Positions 20,826-23,800 of a DNA stretch of 23,800 bases are shown here, piece after piece. This stretch comes from a virus. The position numbers and the translations under genes were made by a program. The DNA is taken from IMG/VR virus record IMGVR_UViG_3300012944_000061, positions 1 to 23,800 of that record. The stretch is one strand, 5' to 3'. The notes under the pieces were generated by a model. The model saw nothing but the letters and a program-made list of their open reading frames with translations. It was not told the DNA's origin and made no database searches. Every line of letters starts with the position of its first letter. Position 1 is the first letter of the stretch.

Positions 20826-21095
20826 ATGAAGTCGATTGTATATGTCGGACTTGCAGATACTCGGGTTCTGGAGTCCTCTGACATTGAACGAATGGGACTT
20901 GAACAGAAGAAGTCCTTCAGTTTTAACAAGAATGAACCTCAGGAGGTAAGTAAGCAAGTTTTTGATGTGCTTTTGAATAGTGGGGAATTCACAGAACATA
21001 CAACTTCGGAAGAAGTTGAAGATTCATTGCTCGATGATTCATCGGGTAATGCAGGATCTATCGATAAGATACCTGAGGATAAGGCTGACGCTTAA
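20826..21095 (+). CDS. Small hypothetical protein in tail region
   Basis: 89 aa, ATG with TTAGGAGACCTC upstream. Starts MKSIVYVGLADTRVLES; the central FSFNKNEPQEVSKQVFDVLLNSGEF matches the F--gq---V---v---Ll--g-F pattern of short proteins often found between the tail terminator and tube genes in actinophages. Acidic, Ser-rich C-terminus. Role unknown. Confidence 0.6.
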   Translation: MKSIVYVGLADTRVLESSDIERMGLEQKKSFSFNKNEPQEVSKQVFDVLLNSGEFTEHTTSEEVEDSLLDDSSGNAGSIDKIPEDKADA

Positions 21096-21164
21096 AGATA
21101 TGGCCTAATGACGCATTATATCAAGCGTGATTGCCATTGCCCTAGGGATTATTTGGGAGTGATC

Positions 21165-21395
21165 ATGCATGAATTAAGATGCGGTAATACAATGCACGGT
21201 CGTATGCTTGATGAAACAAGGCTTGAGGTCAAGTGTCATCGTCGTGCATGTGGTCATGTTTCGGGTGTTGTTGTATTACATGTGTTTGATACTATGACTG
21301 GTAAACTTCTTGAGACAAAGAAGTATGCCGATCCACAGAAGGGACAGGTAAGCTATGGTTCAAGCGAATCCGGCCTTGCCGTTCGGTCTGCGTGA
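21165..21395 (+). CDS. Small Cys/His protein before tail tube gene
   Basis: 76 aa from ATG 21165, chosen because GGGAG lies 5 nt upstream; an upstream ATG at 21108 has no ribosome-binding site. ELRCGNTMHGRML (3-15) and LEVKCHRRACGH (19-30) give C, H, C-x4-C, H, similar to small Com-like zinc-ribbon proteins of phages (HG-L----LEVKC--R-C). Ends in VVLHVFDTMTGKLLETKKYADP. Overlaps the tube gene by 41 nt. Might be a translational regulator or virion accessory. Confidence 0.6.
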   Translation: MHELRCGNTMHGRMLDETRLEVKCHRRACGHVSGVVVLHVFDTMTGKLLETKKYADPQKGQVSYGSSESGLAVRSA

Positions 21396-21903
21396 TGTTC
21401 GACTTTATCCACTGAACCCCGATTGGTCTGTGGGGACAGGAGTCGATCTTCCCGCTGCTCGTACTTTTACTTTCAGTGATACGGAAACTTTTGTAGATCT
21501 TGAAGGTGATGATACGACTATCGCATCTCACGGTGCAGGGCCGACCGTCGATTGGGACTTGGAAGCGGGGGGTATTTCCCTAGCAGCTTATGTTGTTTTA
21601 GCTGGAGGTGCCATCGTTCGTACAGGTACTACGCCAAACATCAAAGACACATTTACTAAACTTACTACAAATGCTCGACCTTATTTTCAGGTAGAGGGGC
21701 AGGCTATCTCGGACAGTGGGGGGGATCTCCACTGCGTAGTTTATCGTTGTAAGGCTACTGATACTCTTGATGGCAATTTTGAGAACGGTGCCTTCTACCT
21801 TACTAAGGGTAAAGGTAAGGGGTACGGAGATACTCAGGGTCTAGCTCCTACGATGAAACTTTACCAGTATATCCAAAACGAGACGGCGGTCTCGATCCCA
21901 TGA
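21355..21903 (+). CDS. Major tail tube protein
   Basis: 182 aa. Beta-rich: LRDVRLYPLNPDWSVGTGVDLPAARTFTFSDTETFVDLEGDD ... the D-D---A-HGAGPTVDWDLEAGGIS motif is typical of siphophage tube subunits, followed by YFQVEGQAISDSGGDLHCVVYRCKATDTLDGNFENGAF. Polymerises into the tail tube around the tape measure. Placed between the terminator and the chaperone genes, and overlaps the next gene by ATGA. Confidence 0.82.
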   Translation: MVQANPALPFGLRDVRLYPLNPDWSVGTGVDLPAARTFTFSDTETFVDLEGDDTTIASHGAGPTVDWDLEAGGISLAAYVVLAGGAIVRTGTTPNIKDTFTKLTTNARPYFQVEGQAISDSGGDLHCVVYRCKATDTLDGNFENGAFYLTKGKGKGYGDTQGLAPTMKLYQYIQNETAVSIP

Positions 21904-22298
21904 CCGACATGACTGCGTTCATCCAGGATCCAACTGCAAGTAACGTAGTAACACCTACATATACAGCTTGTACTGCTACGGATAAGTTCTTGGCAGGTCA
22001 GGGTAGTAGATATATGCTTCACTACAAAAATGGAGCTACACCTACTGCTGGTGCTATCTATGTAAGTGAAAAGCAAGCTCAAGCTCCAGCTGGGGCTCTT
22101 CCCCTAGTCAATGGGGTTCCATCTACTAAGTGGTCTGATCTTCAGGTTATCCCGATCGGAGGTATTGCAGCAACTACCGAGAAAGTTGTGGTAATTGACA
22201 ATATTACACCCTATATCGATTCTTTGGGGTTTGTCAATTTGCTACATGGTGGTACTCTCACTACTTTGACAGTGGCTATTCTCGGTCCATTGTCATAG
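21900..22298 (+). CDS. Putative minor virion/tail protein
   Basis: 132 aa, ATG overlapping the tube stop (ATGA). Beta-sandwich-like composition: FLAGQGSRYMLHYKNGATPTAG, VVVIDNITPYIDS, TLTVAILGPLS, resembling single-domain proteins of the kind fl-a---g--L-v-N-----, which decorate actinophage heads or tails. Coupled to the tube gene, so a tail-decorating role is more likely. No signal peptide. Followed by a short spacer and the chaperone gene. Confidence 0.6.
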   Translation: MTDMTAFIQDPTASNVVTPTYTACTATDKFLAGQGSRYMLHYKNGATPTAGAIYVSEKQAQAPAGALPLVNGVPSTKWSDLQVIPIGGIAATTEKVVVIDNITPYIDSLGFVNLLHGGTLTTLTVAILGPLS

Positions 22299-22332
22299 TA
22301 TTATCTAACAGGATCCCCAGGAGGACCTAGTC

Positions 22333-22809
22333 ATGGTAACAGCTAAGAAAAGTGTAGATAGTAAAAAAACTACTACGGTTGCAGCTTGGAAGTCTGGATT
22401 TGATCCCTTCTTAGAGCTCCCCAGTGGTAAAGTTCTTAAGGTTAGAGCGGCAGTTGGTTTTCAGTCTTTGCTGAAAGCCGGGGTTATCCCCAATTCCCTT
22501 ATGGGTATTGTCCAGTCAGCTATGGATAATGGCAAAGAACCTGATCTTTCCAGCTTTACTGGTGATACTAGTAAGATTAATCAGATGCTCGTCATGATCG
22601 ATAGCATTGTTATGTTCATGGCTGTTGAGCCTGAAATCCATGAAATCCCCCCTGATGATGAAGAACGAAACTCGGACTTGTTGTATGTGGATGAGGTCGA
22701 GGATACTGATAAGATGTTCATCATGCAATGGGCCACGGGGGGTACCCGCGACTTGGAGCAGTTTCGTCTCGAGGCTGGATCAGTGTTGGATATTGTACAC
22801 CGAAGCTAA
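22333..22809 (+). CDS. Tail assembly chaperone (G)
   Basis: 158 aa, ATG with CCAGGAGGACC upstream. Conserved features of actinophage G proteins: LELPSGKVLKVRAAVGF, LLKAGVIPNSLMGIV, AVEPEIHEIPPDDEE, LLYVDEVEDTDKMFIMQWATGGTRDLEQFRLE (about 115-146). It escorts the tape measure during tail assembly. A second open frame, +1 relative to this one, overlaps its end and continues to 23044, as expected for the G-T frameshift product. Confidence 0.85.
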   Translation: MVTAKKSVDSKKTTTVAAWKSGFDPFLELPSGKVLKVRAAVGFQSLLKAGVIPNSLMGIVQSAMDNGKEPDLSSFTGDTSKINQMLVMIDSIVMFMAVEPEIHEIPPDDEERNSDLLYVDEVEDTDKMFIMQWATGGTRDLEQFRLEAGSVLDIVHRS

Positions 22810-23044
22810 AACATGGTCAGTAAGGCCATCAAGCCTAGTCGGTTTAGCGGGCGATGAGTATGTAGCTTACTGTTTTGATCAGGCAGTAGGTTATGTTGGT
22901 CGTCGAATTGAGAATGAGCTCGAATCTGTAGAGGGTAAAAATGATGCTGAGATAAAACATAAACGAGAGATAGTTTTATCGCGGTATTTCAGTGATAATG
23001 AAGTATCTGGGTTTGCTGATCCCGCAGCTATGTTCAGTAAATAA
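22805..23044 (+). CDS. Tail chaperone frameshift extension (T part)
   Basis: Region after the G stop, in the +1 (equivalently -2) frame, ending TAA 23042-23044. Contains LAGDEYVAYCFDQAVGYVGRRIENELESVEGKNDAEIKHKREIVL and DNEVSGFADPAAMFSK, the conserved T-part pattern (F--D-AV---GRRIE-EL). No proper start codon with a ribosome-binding site occurs in this frame, so it is made as a G-T fusion. The start given is nominal; the slip point must lie before the TAA at 22807-22809. Candidate sites are the six Gs at 22737-22742 or the stretch 22780-22806. Confidence 0.75.
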   Translation, partial: AKTWSVRPSSLVGLAGDEYVAYCFDQAVGYVGRRIENELESVEGKNDAEIKHKREIVLSRYFSDNEVSGFADPAAMFSK

Positions 23045-23061
23045 CCGATGAGGGGGTACGA

Positions 23062-23800
23062 ATGACGGCATTCGGTCAGATTCGTGGCCAAATTCGTATC
23101 GATGCAGCACAGGCATTGGCTCAATATGCTGCACTCCGTACTGCGAACGCAGCAACTGTATCTAACCTGCGTGCAGCTAGTTCTACTCTTATCGGTGTGG
23201 GAATAGCATCTGTTGCTGCAGGTGCTGGATTACTTGCCATGTTTGGCAAGGCCGTGACAGCCGCTGCTAACTTTCAAAAGAAGATTGATTTCTTCGGGGC
23301 TGTTACTGATGCCACACAAGCTGATATGCAGGCTGTGGCAGATAAAGCTCTGGAGATGGGTAAGACTACTATCTTCTCTGCTGGACAGATGGCGGATGCC
23401 TTTGTAGAATTCGGTAAAGCGGGTGTCTCTACTAAAGACATTCTTGGTGGTGTGGCTGATGCGGTTGTTGCGCTAGCTTCTGCAGCGGATATTAATTTGA
23501 CCCAAGCATCTGACATCATCATCTCGACGATGCAGACATTTAAACTGGGTGCTGCTGCAACCGGTCATATTGCGGACTTACTTGCTGGTGCAGCTAACTC
23601 GTCCATTGTTGATGTTACTGATCTGGGAGTTTCACTTAAATACGTTGGTGGTATTGCTGCTGCAACTGGAGTTCCACTCGAGTCAGTGGTTACCGCCTTA
23701 TCGCTCCTGGGACAAGCAGGGATCAAGGGATCAACGGCGGGCACATCATTACGTCAGATTTTAGTCTCCTTAAATGCCACTTCAGGTAAAGCTCAGAAAA
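23062..23800 (+). CDS. Tape measure protein (N-terminal part, truncated by window)
   Basis: ATG 23062 (GAGGGGGTACGA upstream) runs 246 codons without a stop to the window end, so the gene is incomplete here. Ala-rich helices (MTAFGQIRGQIRIDAAQALAQ), a hydrophobic LIGVGIASVAAGAGLLAMF segment, then AANFQKKIDFFGAVT, and the TP901-type core with AGQMADAFVEFGKAGVS, ASAADINLTQASDIIISTMQTF and STAGTSLRQILVSL. Sets tail length and helps DNA passage. It directly follows the chaperone genes. Confidence 0.92.
   Translation, partial: MTAFGQIRGQIRIDAAQALAQYAALRTANAATVSNLRAASSTLIGVGIASVAAGAGLLAMFGKAVTAAANFQKKIDFFGAVTDATQADMQAVADKALEMGKTTIFSAGQMADAFVEFGKAGVSTKDILGGVADAVVALASAADINLTQASDIIISTMQTFKLGAAATGHIADLLAGAANSSIVDVTDLGVSLKYVGGIAAATGVPLESVVTALSLLGQAGIKGSTAGTSLRQILVSLNATSGKAQK

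Noticed and set aside
1-23800. Integrase, att sites, tRNA genes, insertion sequences
   Set aside because: I saw no integrase or transposase motif, no cloverleaf with CCA-like end and no IS-type terminal repeats; lifestyle therefore cannot be stated.

Overview
The window is part of the genome of a tailed dsDNA phage with siphovirus morphology. The head-to-tail gene order terS - terL - portal - scaffold - decoration - major capsid - connectors - tail terminator - tail tube - tail chaperone G/GT - tape measure is read directly from the sequence. Several traits point to an actinobacterial host: the many small-protein families are of the kind common in actinobacteriophages, and several promoters place the -10 box exactly 6 nt before an ATG (leaderless mRNAs, common in Actinobacteria). 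GC is intermediate. The host genus cannot be fixed. No integrase, replication, lysis or tRNA gene is seen here.

Layout. (1) Bases 1-1976, rightward: a few small genes, each with its own signals. They are an edge gene of unknown function, a GC-rich HTH protein with an acidic tail between a promoter and a TTCG-loop terminator, an acidic leaderless 79-aa protein, a tiny basic peptide, and a small secreted protein. (2) 1977-2448: convergent non-coding region with a strong hairpin and seven GGGGATA/TATCCCC heptamers. (3) 2449-7240, leftward: eighteen small, tightly packed genes, many overlapping by ATGA, read from a strong promoter at 7247-7275. They include an endonuclease VII-like HNH nuclease, a YspA/DUF2493 SLOG-family protein, a two-span membrane protein, two HTH-like proteins, Cys/His-rich small proteins and a DUF7352-like protein. 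(4) 7241-7439: divergent control region; the rightward leader carries three consecutive hairpins, the last sequestering the first ribosome-binding site. (5) 7440-11518: virion-surface type genes placed unusually upstream of the terminase, including an 838-aa adhesin-like protein with fifteen perfect-length 20-residue repeats. (6) 11527-15034: terminase genes with small genes between, including a JAMM/MPN metalloprotease with all catalytic residues. (7) 15031-23800: portal through tape measure; the last is cut by the window edge.

The leftward block looks like the early/accessory operon and the rightward block like the late virion operon, driven from the shared region at 7241-7439. The main items for a second look are the repeated leaderless-promoter geometry, the three-hairpin late leader, the exact 60-nt repeat array, the JAMM protein between the terminase subunits, the +1/-2 tail-chaperone frameshift, and two long out-of-phase gene overlaps.
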